From positions 1 through 64,000 of IMG/VR virus record IMGVR_UViG_3300025771_000021: DNA of 64,000 nucleotides. One strand, written 5' to 3'. The stretch comes from a virus. How positions within the stretch are numbered: the stretch's first letter is position 1; each line of letters starts with the position of its first letter. Made by a program: the position numbers and the translations under genes. Below are positions 1 to 7,437 of the stretch, in pieces. The notes below the pieces were generated by a model that saw only the letters and a list, made by a program, of their open reading frames with translations, did no database searches and was not told the origin of the DNA.

Positions 1-51
1 AGCTACAATCGTAACGACCATTATTGTGGAGTTTATAGAGAAATAATATGA
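1..51 (+). CDS. C-terminal end of an upstream gene (partial)
   Basis: An open frame enters from the left edge and ends at TGA 49-51, which overlaps the ATG of the next gene as ATGA. Only 16 residues are visible, too few to assign a family. The stop-start overlap is the same arrangement used by many real gene pairs in this window, which is the main reason to accept it. Confidence 0.45.
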   Translation, partial: SYNRNDHYCGVYREII

Positions 52-698
52 AAGGTACAGTTTGGTGTTTTGGTGACAGTTTTTCCACACCATTTAATAA
101 AGAACCATTTACAGGGTCGGATGAGTATGTTGATTATAAAGGATATGTTCCTAAAATATACCCACAAATTATTTCAGAAAAACTAAACATGAATCTTAAA
201 TACTTCTCAGATAGTGGTAGAGATAACTACTCAATATTTGAAAGTATATGTGAAGTTGCAGACAAAATAAAAGAAGATGATATTATCATTATAGGATGGT
301 CTCATATTGACAGATTTAGAGTTGTTCAAACCGATGGAATTTGGAAATCTATATTACCATTACCAAGTAAGTATTTTAAATATTGGGATATGATTCCAAA
401 TTTTAATAAAGAATTTTTTCAAATGATGTTAGTAAATCGTATTGACAAGGAAAAGAATTATGCTGATGAACTTAACAATTGGATAAAACTTTTAAATACA
501 TGCTTTAAAGATAATAAAATCATCCATTGGACAGCTTTTAAACAACCCCTTATAAATTGTATATATTTTGAAAATATAGACCTAATAGTAAATGAAACAA
601 ACGGTGAAATTAAAGATAGACATTATAGTGAATTAGGACACCAACAATTATCTGGTATATTTTTGGATATAATTAATGATACAAAAAAAATAATATGA
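48..698 (+). CDS. SGNH/GDSL-type hydrolase-like protein
   Basis: This 216-residue protein has the SGNH layout. A GDSF block lies at residues 9-12 with Ser11 as candidate nucleophile, a Gly/Asn-containing block follows near residue 58 (SGRDNYS), a hydrophobic strand ends in a GWSH segment, and a C-terminal D190-x-H192 supplies the other two triad residues. Members of this superfamily act on esters and are often acetyl-esterases or acyltransferases working on glycans. It is the first of five SGNH-like proteins in the window. The start overlaps the preceding stop, and the stop overlaps the ATG of the next small gene. The fold is fairly secure; the substrate is unknown. Confidence 0.72.
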   Translation: MKGTVWCFGDSFSTPFNKEPFTGSDEYVDYKGYVPKIYPQIISEKLNMNLKYFSDSGRDNYSIFESICEVADKIKEDDIIIIGWSHIDRFRVVQTDGIWKSILPLPSKYFKYWDMIPNFNKEFFQMMLVNRIDKEKNYADELNNWIKLLNTCFKDNKIIHWTAFKQPLINCIYFENIDLIVNETNGEIKDRHYSELGHQQLSGIFLDIINDTKKII

Positions 699-868
699 TT
701 ATATATATATTTACAGGATTAATATGGACTATATTTTTCGAATGGATATTAAGAAACTTTTCACCAACACAAGAAGGTCTACCAACTAATAGAGCAATAA
801 TATTTCACATCATTCTTTGGCCATTGGCCATGTTTATAGTATTTCGAAACCTATTTAATAATAATTAA
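695..868 (+). CDS. Small two-helix membrane protein
   Basis: A 57-residue reading frame starts on the ATGA overlap with the SGNH gene. It has two hydrophobic segments (about residues 2-18 and 34-52) separated by a short polar loop, consistent with a helical hairpin in the inner membrane. No family is recognised. Coupling to the upstream gene suggests co-translation. Confidence 0.55.
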   Translation: MIIYIFTGLIWTIFFEWILRNFSPTQEGLPTNRAIIFHIILWPLAMFIVFRNLFNNN

Positions 869-873
869 AAAAT

Positions 874-1464
874 ATGATGGATATAAAAAAATACAAAATA
901 ACCGATATTGATTTTAATGAAATGTCTGTTGAAATAGACCAAAATGTATTATATGACAAAAGGGCAAACACCGGTAATGTGTCAAAGGCTTCACCAAGTA
1001 CACAATCCATCGTTGTTATTAAAGGTGGTTGGATGGAACATATAAATAACAAGGTTATTGATATAATGAAAAAGGACATATGGAAAAACGATGATGTTTT
1101 ATTTACAATGTCAAATTGGGTTTATATCGTTGGCAAAGAGGATAAGGGGGGACCGGTCTACCACAACCACTTATCTATGGAGGACTTGAATACTGTTGGC
1201 CAATGGTCTTTTGTTTATTACACATCTATGCCAGATATATTAGAAGGAGATGATGGAGTTATATATTTTAAAAACGATAATGGTGAGGAATATAACATAT
1301 TACCAAAACCAGGAGACTTATTAATATTTCCAGCTGAACTATGGCATTTACCAAAAGTAAATCCGAAGTCTAATGAAAAACGAAGAGTTTTGGCTGGAAC
1401 ATTTTCATTACTAGATTATAGAGATAGATTTACTTCATATAAAAAAGAAGTTTCATTATTTTAA
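874..1464 (+). CDS. 2OG-Fe(II) oxygenase-like protein (TIGR02466/PF13759 type)
   Basis: The 196-residue protein has a double-stranded beta-helix signature. An upstream His in the YHNHLS segment is followed by a strand rich in Tyr, then KPGDLLIFPAELWH, whose final His is the distal iron ligand, and then an Arg-containing ERRVLAG segment that would bind 2-oxoglutarate. This spacing fits the small putative 2OG oxygenases common in T4-like marine phages. It is paralogous to the protein at 8995-9630. ATG codons at 874 and 877 are both possible. The oxygenase fold is likely; the hydroxylated substrate is unknown. Confidence 0.7.
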   Translation: MMDIKKYKITDIDFNEMSVEIDQNVLYDKRANTGNVSKASPSTQSIVVIKGGWMEHINNKVIDIMKKDIWKNDDVLFTMSNWVYIVGKEDKGGPVYHNHLSMEDLNTVGQWSFVYYTSMPDILEGDDGVIYFKNDNGEEYNILPKPGDLLIFPAELWHLPKVNPKSNEKRRVLAGTFSLLDYRDRFTSYKKEVSLF

Positions 1465-1469
1465 ATAAG

Positions 1470-2330
1470 ATGGAGTATCCTTTTTGGATTAACGATTTCG
1501 ATAGAGTGGGTAATAAGTACAACAATAAGTACCCACTTGCAGGTGAGATATTCAAATACCCATCTTCCTTTTGGTATGGTGATAATCCAAAGAAACCAAA
1601 ACAACATATGGAAAAATCTATTCGTAGATTGTTAAACCGAGCTCACCCCCAACTACCTGTTCTTGTTATTTATAATATTCCCAATAGGGACATTGGCCAA
1701 TACTCCAAGGGTGGTGCAAAGACAAGAGAACGTTACTTGGACTTTATAAAAAGATTTGCAAAAGGAGTTGGAGATAAATCCCCAATAATAATATACGAAC
1801 CCGATTCCCTACCCCACTCAACATTACTCTCAGAAGAAGAGCAGAATTGGAGAATGGAACTGATGAAAGAAGCATTGACATATCTTACTGAAAATTGTAA
1901 TGGTATAATTTATATTGATGTAGGACATTCAAATTGGCTATCACCAAAACAAGTCAGCAGATTATTAGATAGAATTTCTAACCGAAAGGTTAGGGGATTT
2001 TCAATTAACTCTTGTAATTATAGAACAACAGAAGAATGTATTACATGGGGAACTGAAGTTTGTAGATTTAGAAGAAGAGATTATTTTGTAATTGATACTT
2101 CTCGTAACGGTCAAGGACCTAAAGATGATGAGTGGTGTAACCCACAAGGTAGAGGATTGGGTGAACCATCAACAACTAAAACCGAACACAGAAAATGTGA
2201 TGCATACCTTTGGATTAAAATACCAGGTGAATCCGATGGTAAGTGTAATGGAGGACCTAAAGCTGGAATGTTTTGGGGAGAACAAGCAGAAGAACTTGTT
2301 AAAAACTCTAGTTTATATTTGGCAGATTGA
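1470..2330 (+). CDS. Glycoside hydrolase family 6-like protein (cellulase/cellobiohydrolase fold)
   Basis: The 286-residue protein carries the ordered GH6 motifs: YNIPNRDIGQYSKGG (residues 68-82), IIYEPDSL (107-114, with Asp112 as the expected general acid), IDVGHSNWL (149-157), FSINSCNY (177-184), IDTSRNGQGP (208-217), WCNPQGRGLGEPS (222-234), and LWIKIPGESDG (247-257, with Asp256 at the position of the proposed base). GH6 enzymes cleave beta-1,4-glucans with inversion. There is no signal peptide or carbohydrate-binding domain, so it is either released at lysis or carried in the virion. It lies 6 nt after the oxygenase gene. Family membership is strong; activity on cellulose itself is not established. 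Confidence 0.85.
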   Translation: MEYPFWINDFDRVGNKYNNKYPLAGEIFKYPSSFWYGDNPKKPKQHMEKSIRRLLNRAHPQLPVLVIYNIPNRDIGQYSKGGAKTRERYLDFIKRFAKGVGDKSPIIIYEPDSLPHSTLLSEEEQNWRMELMKEALTYLTENCNGIIYIDVGHSNWLSPKQVSRLLDRISNRKVRGFSINSCNYRTTEECITWGTEVCRFRRRDYFVIDTSRNGQGPKDDEWCNPQGRGLGEPSTTKTEHRKCDAYLWIKIPGESDGKCNGGPKAGMFWGEQAEELVKNSSLYLAD

Positions 2331-2349
2331 ATTAATTTTCGTATCTTTG
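2319..2349 (+). promoter_or_regulatory. Bacteroidota-type promoter for the small gene and tRNAs
   Basis: TTG at 2319-2321, a 20-nt spacer and TATCTTTG at 2342-2349 match the -33/-7 promoter of Bacteroidota. The bases just before the -7 box are TTCG, as in most other copies in this window. Confidence 0.75.
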
Positions 2350-2366
2350 TAGTAAATTATTTAATT

Positions 2367-2549
2367 ATGGAAAAACCTATATACCTAACCGACAAAAGAT
2401 TCTTTTACAATATTGCAAAAGTAGAACACCGAAACGGCAATATATCAGAAGAAGAACTTAAACTTAAAAAGAAGTTATGGGAAGATGAATACAAAGACCC
2501 AAACTACGAAGAAAAGTTTAAGAAGAAATATGGTCCAAGAGACCTATAA
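2367..2549 (+). CDS. Small charged hypothetical protein
   Basis: This 60-residue Lys/Glu-rich protein starts about 17 nt after a well-formed promoter and is followed at once by two tRNA genes, so it is probably read on the same early transcript. No domain or membrane segment is visible. Confidence 0.55.
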   Translation: MEKPIYLTDKRFFYNIAKVEHRNGNISEEELKLKKKLWEDEYKDPNYEEKFKKKYGPRDL

Positions 2550-2552
2550 TTA

Positions 2553-2626
2553 GGTCGAGTACCCAAGTGGTCTAAGGGGATGGATTGCAAATCCACTATT
2601 CGTAGGTTCGAATCCTACCTCGACCT
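2553..2626 (+). tRNA. tRNA-Cys (anticodon GCA)
   Basis: A full cloverleaf can be drawn. The acceptor GGTCGAG pairs with CTCGACC, the D stem is CCC/GGG, the T arm is GTAGG-TTCGAAT-CCTAC, and the anticodon loop TTGCAAA gives GCA. The outermost anticodon-stem pair is an A-C mismatch. The discriminator is T and CCA is not encoded. Confidence 0.9.
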
Positions 2627-2631
2627 CAATT

Positions 2632-2705
2632 GGACTCGTAGCTCAGTTGGATAGAGCATCTGCCTTCTAAGCAGACGGTCAAAGGTTCGAATCCTTTCGA
2701 GTTCA
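2632..2705 (+). tRNA. tRNA-Arg (anticodon TCT)
   Basis: The acceptor GGACTCG pairs with CGAGTTC (one G-T pair). The anticodon stem is TCTGC/GCAGA with loop CTTCTAA, and the T arm is AAAGG-TTCGAAT-CCTTT. It reads AGA, the dominant Arg codon in the genes of this window, so it probably supplements a limiting host tRNA. Five bases separate it from tRNA-Cys. Confidence 0.92.
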
Positions 2706-2711
2706 CTATTT

Positions 2712-2921
2712 ATGAAAAAAATTGTAATTGTATTACTATTTATTATTGGTTGTATTCCTGAAACAGATATATGTGCAAAAGGTGAACCATCACCAAACAA
2801 TGTAGTTTGTGTTGAAATATACCAGCCGGTAATTGCACCAGATGGAACTGAATATACAAACGCTTGTTATGCAGAAAGAGATGGATGGGATAATGGATGT
2901 TTAACTTTAAAAGAACTCTAA
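2712..2921 (+). CDS. Kazal-like small lipoprotein
   Basis: The 69-residue protein begins with a lipoprotein signal (MKK, a hydrophobic run, then IIGC with Cys14 as the lipidation site). The mature part contains YQPVIAPDGTEYTNACYA (residues 37-54), which follows the Kazal serine-protease-inhibitor pattern PVC-x-DG-x-TY-x-N-x-C. The first PVC cysteine is replaced by Ile; Cys33, Cys52 and Cys63 remain. It is expected on the host envelope. Protease inhibition or superinfection exclusion are possible roles, both inferred. The stop overlaps the next start. Confidence 0.6.
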   Translation: MKKIVIVLLFIIGCIPETDICAKGEPSPNNVVCVEIYQPVIAPDGTEYTNACYAERDGWDNGCLTLKEL

Positions 2922-3163
2922 TGTACAATAACGCAACATTCGTAACCAAAGAACAATTGAAGTTTTTAAAACAAATGGATAATTGGTTGCGTGATACACA
3001 TTTTAATTCTATCTCAGAAGTGGAGACTGTTAACGAAGTTCGTGGTCTTATTTCTAAAATAGAAGAAAAGGGTTACTACTATGAAGGTGAAGCTGAATTA
3101 CTCAATTTAATGAGAAGTGAGTATATCGAACATACAAAGAAAACTAAAAAGAAAAGGTTATGA
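2921..3163 (+). CDS. Hypothetical protein, about 80 residues
   Basis: The ATG at 2921 sits on the preceding TAA. A start at 2897 would overlap the Kazal-like gene more deeply and is less likely. The sequence is mostly helical and charged with a basic tail (TKKTKKKRL). No family is recognised. Confidence 0.55.
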   Translation: MYNNATFVTKEQLKFLKQMDNWLRDTHFNSISEVETVNEVRGLISKIEEKGYYYEGEAELLNLMRSEYIEHTKKTKKKRL

Positions 3164-3246
3164 GAAAGTTGATTTGGAAATTATACAACGATAACATGAT
3201 TTCACTTGAAGTGGCAAACTTATTATTAGATAAATACGATGAGTAA
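3160..3246 (+). CDS. Possible 28-residue peptide
   Basis: A short frame begins on the ATGA overlap of the preceding gene and ends overlapping the ATG of the next one. This continuous coupling is the only support, and it may be a translated spacer rather than a functional gene. Confidence 0.3.
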   Translation: MRKLIWKLYNDNMISLEVANLLLDKYDE

Positions 3247-3577
3247 AATTATATATATGGATGATACCATCAAGATGTTGGGTAAAAAAAATGCAAAAGA
3301 TACCCAAAAACTTATTACTGAAAATGATGTGATTCATACTGATACAATAACTTACTTATCAGTTGAAGAAAAGGATATCAAAATAAGAAAAACTTTGGAT
3401 GGTAGACCTTTGGTAGAGTTGGATGAACCAATGGCACTTATCGTAAACACAAAAGTTCCACACAAATGGATTTTACAAGATACAGAAACGGGTGAAATTT
3501 ATCGTGGAACAACAGAAACCACCATTGGTAAACAATGGGAAAAGATTATAGAGATAAATGATAATATAGACTCATAA
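3239..3577 (+). CDS. Hypothetical protein, 112 residues
   Basis: The soluble beta-rich protein contains a DETGEIY-like strand-turn (residues about 80-92) and a C-terminal acidic tail. It precedes the Hint-like gene by 16 nt. No family is recognised. Confidence 0.55.
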   Translation: MSKIIYMDDTIKMLGKKNAKDTQKLITENDVIHTDTITYLSVEEKDIKIRKTLDGRPLVELDEPMALIVNTKVPHKWILQDTETGEIYRGTTETTIGKQWEKIIEINDNIDS

Positions 3578-3593
3578 TCATTTTAAAAATAAA

Positions 3594-4082
3594 ATGGAAA
3601 ATAAAATAGAACCACTTAAAGGATTTACATCGGATAATTTTATTATAGATGGCATGTTTAACAAAATAGAAGTTGATGATGTAGACAACTTAACTGATTT
3701 GTTAACCTGCCGAATAGATGTAAATAATAATCCTATTTTATTAGAATCTAAAAATTGTAATGAATTTCTTATAAGAAGTTGGACAAAGTTAGTCAAGCTT
3801 CATCTCAATATTAAAGATATAAAAACTCCACCGGTACAAAAATTTATTAAACCTTATATTATTTGTGCAATGCATCAGGATTTTTGGGTAACCAATAAGA
3901 ATAACTTTATAAGAGCAAACAACATACAATTAGGAGATGAACTCCTTACCTTTTCATTTGATACATCATTGACTGTTAGTAAAATAGAATTACTAAAAAA
4001 TGAAAATAAAAAAAACATATACGAACTAAAAAATATAACAGATAACAACAATTATTTTGTTAATGGTGTTTTAACAAGATAG
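3594..4082 (+). CDS. Orphan Hint-like (hedgehog/intein fold) protein, no visible splice junctions
   Basis: The C-terminal half of this 162-residue protein follows the intein/Hint pattern. CAMHQDFWVT (residues 91-100) resembles block B with His94, RANNIQLGDELL (107-118) matches the A-x-x-L-x-x-GD-x-L segment, VSKIELL forms the next strand, and NIYELKNI...YFVNGVL (141-160) resembles block F. The protein stops two residues after that block, so the C-terminal His-Asn and an extein are absent, and no nucleophilic Cys or Ser follows the start Met. Splicing is therefore not expected. A P4H-like oxygenase follows 35 nt downstream. Two more such proteins lie at 21.2-22.1 kb. The fold assignment is tentative. 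Confidence 0.5.
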   Translation: MENKIEPLKGFTSDNFIIDGMFNKIEVDDVDNLTDLLTCRIDVNNNPILLESKNCNEFLIRSWTKLVKLHLNIKDIKTPPVQKFIKPYIICAMHQDFWVTNKNNFIRANNIQLGDELLTFSFDTSLTVSKIELLKNENKKNIYELKNITDNNNYFVNGVLTR

Positions 4083-4117
4083 ATGTATATATCTAATTTG
4101 TGTAAAAAAAAATAAAA

Positions 4118-4702
4118 ATGTACAATAGATTTATTGAAAACTTCTTTTCTAAACAAGAGTGTGAAGATATAATAGAGTTTAGTAAAACAAAAAAACTAAT
4201 AAAATTAACATCGGTCTATATTGATAAAGATAATAATTTCATACCACATGAAGAAGAAGATGAGGAGAATAATAACAGAAGAAACGGTACGATGTATAGT
4301 GAAAGTGAAATCATAAAAACACCATCTTTAAAAAAAATATACGATAGAACTATTCAATATATAAATGACGAACCTCCCTACAAAGGTATGAGTTGCGATG
4401 GTATTCCTAAATTCACATTCAATAAATACGAAAAAGGAGATTACTTAAATCATCATTTTGATGGCCATGAAATCGAGTTGGGTGCGATTATAACAATAAT
4501 ATATCAACTAAATGATAATTACGATGGTGGGGATGTTACCTATATTATAAATGACGAGGAACTTATTGTTCCTAAAAAACAAGGTTCTATTTTTATATTT
4601 GATTCGAGAATAGTTCATTCTGTAAAAAAGGTTAAATATGGATGTAGATACTCTATGAATTCGTGGCCAGTTTCAAAGATTGAAAAAAAATCTTTGGTAT
4701 AA
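4118..4702 (+). CDS. 2OG-Fe(II) oxygenase, prolyl-4-hydroxylase-like
   Basis: The 194-residue protein has the P4H catalytic core. FNKYEKGDYLNHHFDGH (residues 101-117) contains the H113-x-D115 iron ligands. It is followed by a strand ITIIYQLN, YDGGDVTY (135-142), KKQGSIFIFDSRIVHSV (153-169) with the distal His167, and Arg177 for 2-oxoglutarate binding. The family hydroxylates prolyl or other peptide side chains and related small substrates. It lies between an orphan Hint-like protein and a promoter that starts the next unit. The enzyme class is secure; the target is unknown. Confidence 0.82.
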   Translation: MYNRFIENFFSKQECEDIIEFSKTKKLIKLTSVYIDKDNNFIPHEEEDEENNNRRNGTMYSESEIIKTPSLKKIYDRTIQYINDEPPYKGMSCDGIPKFTFNKYEKGDYLNHHFDGHEIELGAIITIIYQLNDNYDGGDVTYIINDEELIVPKKQGSIFIFDSRIVHSVKKVKYGCRYSMNSWPVSKIEKKSLV

Positions 4703-4703
4703 T

Positions 4704-4734
4704 TTGGCCAATTAAAAATAATTTCGTATATTTG
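4704..4734 (+). promoter_or_regulatory. Bacteroidota-type promoter
   Basis: TTG at 4704-4706 is followed by a 20-nt spacer and TATATTTG at 4727-4734, again preceded by TTCG. The small zinc-binding protein starts 17 nt downstream. Confidence 0.78.
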
Positions 4735-4750
4735 TACAAATAACTATTAA

Positions 4751-4915
4751 ATGATTATTATGGATATGGTACCTGACACTATTGAAAAATGCGTAAGTTG
4801 TGGAGAAGATACTCCATACAGATTCAACGAAAACATCTACATGAGAAATTGGTATGTAGAAGGAGCTGGACAACTTTGTGAAACTTGTTATAACAAAATA
4901 TATCAAACGGTATGA
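4751..4915 (+). CDS. Small zinc-ribbon-like protein
   Basis: The 54-residue protein has two CxxC pairs (Cys14/Cys17 and Cys43/Cys46) that would bind one zinc ion. It follows directly after an early-type promoter, so it is probably made early, perhaps to bind nucleic acid or a host protein (inference). An internal ATG at 4760 is an alternative start. Its stop overlaps the next ATG. Confidence 0.6.
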   Translation: MIIMDMVPDTIEKCVSCGEDTPYRFNENIYMRNWYVEGAGQLCETCYNKIYQTV

Positions 4916-5175
4916 CTGAAAAAGATTTAATTAATTTAGGATTCGATAAATTCGAACAAAATGATGAAGAAGATAGATTCTACTATTATTGTTATGATTT
5001 AAATGGTGAATCGGGAGGTGGTTCTTTGATATCTCTTGCTAATGATGAAGTAGAGGATGGTAATTGGAAAGTTTCTGCATGGGATATCCATGAGAACTTG
5101 GTATTCGAAGATAAAGAAGATGTCAAGATATACATTGATTTATTAGAAAGAAATATATTACAAAAAGAACTTTGA
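4912..5175 (+). CDS. Acidic hypothetical protein, 87 residues
   Basis: The soluble protein is rich in Asp/Glu and aromatic residues. It is coupled to the zinc-ribbon gene upstream (ATGA) and to the glycosyltransferase-like gene downstream (TTGA). No family is recognised. Confidence 0.55.
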   Translation: MTEKDLINLGFDKFEQNDEEDRFYYYCYDLNGESGGGSLISLANDEVEDGNWKVSAWDIHENLVFEDKEDVKIYIDLLERNILQKEL

Positions 5176-5864
5176 TACTATCATTTTTATCATATGGAGA
5201 AAAATATCACAAAGAGTTTTTAGAAATATCAAAAAACTTTAAAAAAGAAAATATAGTCGTTGCTTCTGATAAAATATTTGAAGAGTACCACACAGTATTA
5301 ATAAAAGACGATTTTAATTTTAATTTAAAAGAATTATCAATAACTGAATCTCTTGGGAAAGGTGATTCGGTTTTATATATAGATACTGATACTATTGTTA
5401 AAAATCCAAATTATAACATATTAAACGAATTAGATGATGGTATATATGTAAAGTGGATTGGTAATGAAGTTGAATATCTAAATGAAATAATAACATCTAA
5501 GAGTTTTAGCTATGGTAAAACTTCAAGAAGTGATGTAAACAAATATGGAAAAGAACTTTTTAATATAGTGGGTAAACCAATTAAGTTCATAGATGAGTGT
5601 ATATTATACATAAAATTAAAAGGGGATATAAAGAATGAATTTATAAAAACCTATAAAGATATAGTATATAAGTTTAAAAATAATACACCTTATAGAGAAA
5701 CCGATGATAAGTGGGGTGCAATGGAAGGGTGTATAATATGGTCGGTATCTGAATTATTAAACATTAATATAGATAGTACATCATTATCAGAGTTTTTTAA
5801 AGAATTTGAACACTATGGTCCAACATCAGGACATTCCACAAAAAATATAAAAACAGTTATTTAA
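5172..5864 (+). CDS. Glycosyltransferase-like protein (GT-A fold)
   Basis: The 230-residue protein opens with a beta strand (ILSFLSYG) and carries GKGDSVLYIDTDTIVKNPN (residues 63-80), in which D71-T-D73 is the metal-binding DXD motif of GT-A transferases. A conserved acidic/aromatic C-terminal half follows. The frame starts at TTG 5172, overlapping the previous TGA as TTGA; the first internal ATG would remove the nucleotide-binding strand. It probably transfers a sugar from a nucleotide donor in the cytoplasm. Donor and acceptor are unknown. Confidence 0.6.
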   Translation: MILSFLSYGEKYHKEFLEISKNFKKENIVVASDKIFEEYHTVLIKDDFNFNLKELSITESLGKGDSVLYIDTDTIVKNPNYNILNELDDGIYVKWIGNEVEYLNEIITSKSFSYGKTSRSDVNKYGKELFNIVGKPIKFIDECILYIKLKGDIKNEFIKTYKDIVYKFKNNTPYRETDDKWGAMEGCIIWSVSELLNINIDSTSLSEFFKEFEHYGPTSGHSTKNIKTVI

Positions 5865-5872
5865 ATATCAAT

Positions 5873-6211
5873 ATGAGATATAACGTCAATTTAGATAAAC
5901 AAGTTCTTTTAGAATTCCTTCTATTTGAATGGTGGGAGAAGTATTGGGATAAGTATTCAAAACAAGATAACATGAAATTGTGGTGGATGAAGCATATATA
6001 CCATTCTAAATACTTCGAAGAAGCTGTTGTGTATGTAGAACAGGGTGGTAATGTTATATGGGAGTTCGAAGATAAACATAAGTTTATATTAAACAAACTT
6101 ATCCCCAAATACAAAAAATATGGTAGAGAAGATTTCGTAAAGTTGTGGAAACAATATAAAAAAGAGTTCTATTCTCATCCAAGAAAGATAAAGCATAAGT
6201 TTGAATATTAA
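5873..6211 (+). CDS. Hypothetical protein rich in Trp, Tyr and Lys
   Basis: The 112-residue protein is strongly aromatic (EWWEKYWDKY near the start) and basic at the C-terminus. No membrane span or known motif is seen. Its stop overlaps the ATG of the FMN-binding gene (TAATG). Confidence 0.5.
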   Translation: MRYNVNLDKQVLLEFLLFEWWEKYWDKYSKQDNMKLWWMKHIYHSKYFEEAVVYVEQGGNVIWEFEDKHKFILNKLIPKYKKYGREDFVKLWKQYKKEFYSHPRKIKHKFEY

Positions 6212-6627
6212 TGATTAAACTATTTATTTTACTTTCCTTATTCAATACTAAATTAGAATCAAGAGCACAAAAGTATTTGGGTAAGTATTATGATAAAGAA
6301 GTATTACTTATAGAACAAAGGGATATCTCAAATGGTAAACTTTATTATATACCTAATACAAGTGATATTCTTTATATAGGTAAATCCCCATCAAGGTTTG
6401 AGGACTTTGACTTTATGGTTCTATTTGATAAAGATAAAACAATCAAGTTAGTTAAGATTTTAGTATATCGAGAAGATTATGGTGGAGAGATAGGAGGCAA
6501 ACGATGGTTAAGACAATTCATTGGATGGAAAGAACCTAAACCTTTTGTTGATGCAATAAGTGGAGCAACAATTTCGGTACATAGTTTAAAGACAAGTATT
6601 AACACATTATTAAAAGAAATTCGGTAA
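6211..6627 (+). CDS. FMN-binding domain protein (RnfG/NqrC-like)
   Basis: The 138-residue protein has the two halves of the FMN_bind domain: YREDYGGEIGGKRWLRQFIGW (residues 87-107) and VDAISGATISVHSLKTS (113-129). The segment D114-x-x-SGAT-x-S matches the consensus at which ApbE-type enzymes attach FMN covalently, with Ser122 at the acceptor position in place of Thr. The short hydrophobic N-terminus (MIKLFILLSL) may be a weak export signal or anchor. Such domains normally serve in Rnf/Nqr electron-transfer complexes or stand alone in Bacteroidota. No ApbE gene is seen here, so modification would depend on the host. Confidence 0.72.
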   Translation: MIKLFILLSLFNTKLESRAQKYLGKYYDKEVLLIEQRDISNGKLYYIPNTSDILYIGKSPSRFEDFDFMVLFDKDKTIKLVKILVYREDYGGEIGGKRWLRQFIGWKEPKPFVDAISGATISVHSLKTSINTLLKEIR

Positions 6628-6659
6628 TTATAATATAACAATTAAGCAAGGAAACAATC

Positions 6660-7160
6660 ATGAATACATTTACTCAGATACTAGCAGGATTCGGAGGATT
6701 AATATGGATAACAATAACATTCCCTCTATACATAACATACATCCTATGGAGAAACAATTGGAAAGTACTTCATAGTGTATCAGACAGTTGGTACATCCTA
6801 AAACAAAAAGAACAACACGAAGAGATATTCTTTACTCTATTCACTTACTTTCTCGGTATAGGACTTATACTTCAGTACTATCACTCCCCCTTATTCTTCT
6901 TAGGAGGTATGGGTTTATTTTGGGTAGGTACTCAAACACAATTCAGAGGAGAATCCATTAAGGGTACAATACACTATGTAGGAGCAGTCTTAGCCATAGT
7001 ACTATCCCTTATAGGATTACTTACTCAAGGTGTGTGGATTCCCTTACTCATATGTGGAGTAGGAACTGGTATTATGTACTTAGGAAAGATAAAGAACTTT
7101 ATTTGGTGGGTTGAGATGTTAGCCTTCCTAACTATAATATGGGGTCTATGGATATTATAA
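6660..7160 (+). CDS. Polytopic membrane protein
   Basis: The 166-residue protein has about five or six hydrophobic helices with short loops and a His/Asp/Trp-bearing segment (HSVSDSWY, residues 37-44). It would sit in the inner membrane. Its length and pattern loosely recall small DUF998-like membrane proteins, but I cannot confirm this. An SD-like AGCAAGGA lies upstream. Confidence 0.6.
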   Translation: MNTFTQILAGFGGLIWITITFPLYITYILWRNNWKVLHSVSDSWYILKQKEQHEEIFFTLFTYFLGIGLILQYYHSPLFFLGGMGLFWVGTQTQFRGESIKGTIHYVGAVLAIVLSLIGLLTQGVWIPLLICGVGTGIMYLGKIKNFIWWVEMLAFLTIIWGLWIL

Positions 7161-7209
7161 TGTGGTTAATGGTTCTGTGGATGGGTAATCAACTAATCCT
7201 CAACTCACG

Positions 7210-7365
7210 ATGAAAAGAGGGTGGAGATTATGGGCTAAAGCTCTTGGAGGTAAGGAAGGGAATAATAGAGAAGCTGATATAGTTGCTCTATGGAGAACTT
7301 TGATTGTGTTACAAGCAGTTATTACGAATGCATTCATAGTATGGAATATACTGAGGAAGTGGTAA
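7210..7365 (+). CDS. Small membrane-anchored protein, 51 residues
   Basis: The frame begins MKRGWRLWAKALG, then has a polar KEGNNREAD segment, and ends in one hydrophobic helix (LIVLQAVITNAFIVWNIL). I recall similar miniproteins of the form WRLWAKALG...ITN in marine T4-like phages, which supports a real gene, though this is from memory. The role is unknown. Confidence 0.55.
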   Translation: MKRGWRLWAKALGGKEGNNREADIVALWRTLIVLQAVITNAFIVWNILRKW

Positions 7366-7416
7366 CATATTTCCTATTAACTGAATATATAGAGATAAGA
7401 GGAAACATATTTCCTA
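7364..7416 (+). repeat. Two direct copies of AACATATTTCCTA
   Basis: The same 13-mer occurs at 7364-7376 and 7404-7416, exactly 40 bp apart, in the short non-coding gap before the next gene. It could be a repeated protein-binding site. Nothing else in the gap is recognisable. Confidence 0.5.
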
Positions 7417-7437
7417 AATACTATCAATAGAAAGAAG

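Noticed and set aside
2092-2352. An 86-codon + strand frame inside the GH6-like gene
   Set aside because: It is a shifted reading of the GH6 coding sequence, which has all family motifs in the other frame.
3594-4082. A complete self-splicing intein
   Set aside because: There is no host protein split around it, no nucleophile at the N-terminus and no C-terminal His-Asn plus extein, so only a Hint-like fold is claimed.
7160-7213. A 17-codon frame starting on the membrane-protein stop
   Set aside because: It is too short and rests only on the overlap. The 51-residue frame at 7210 is better supported.
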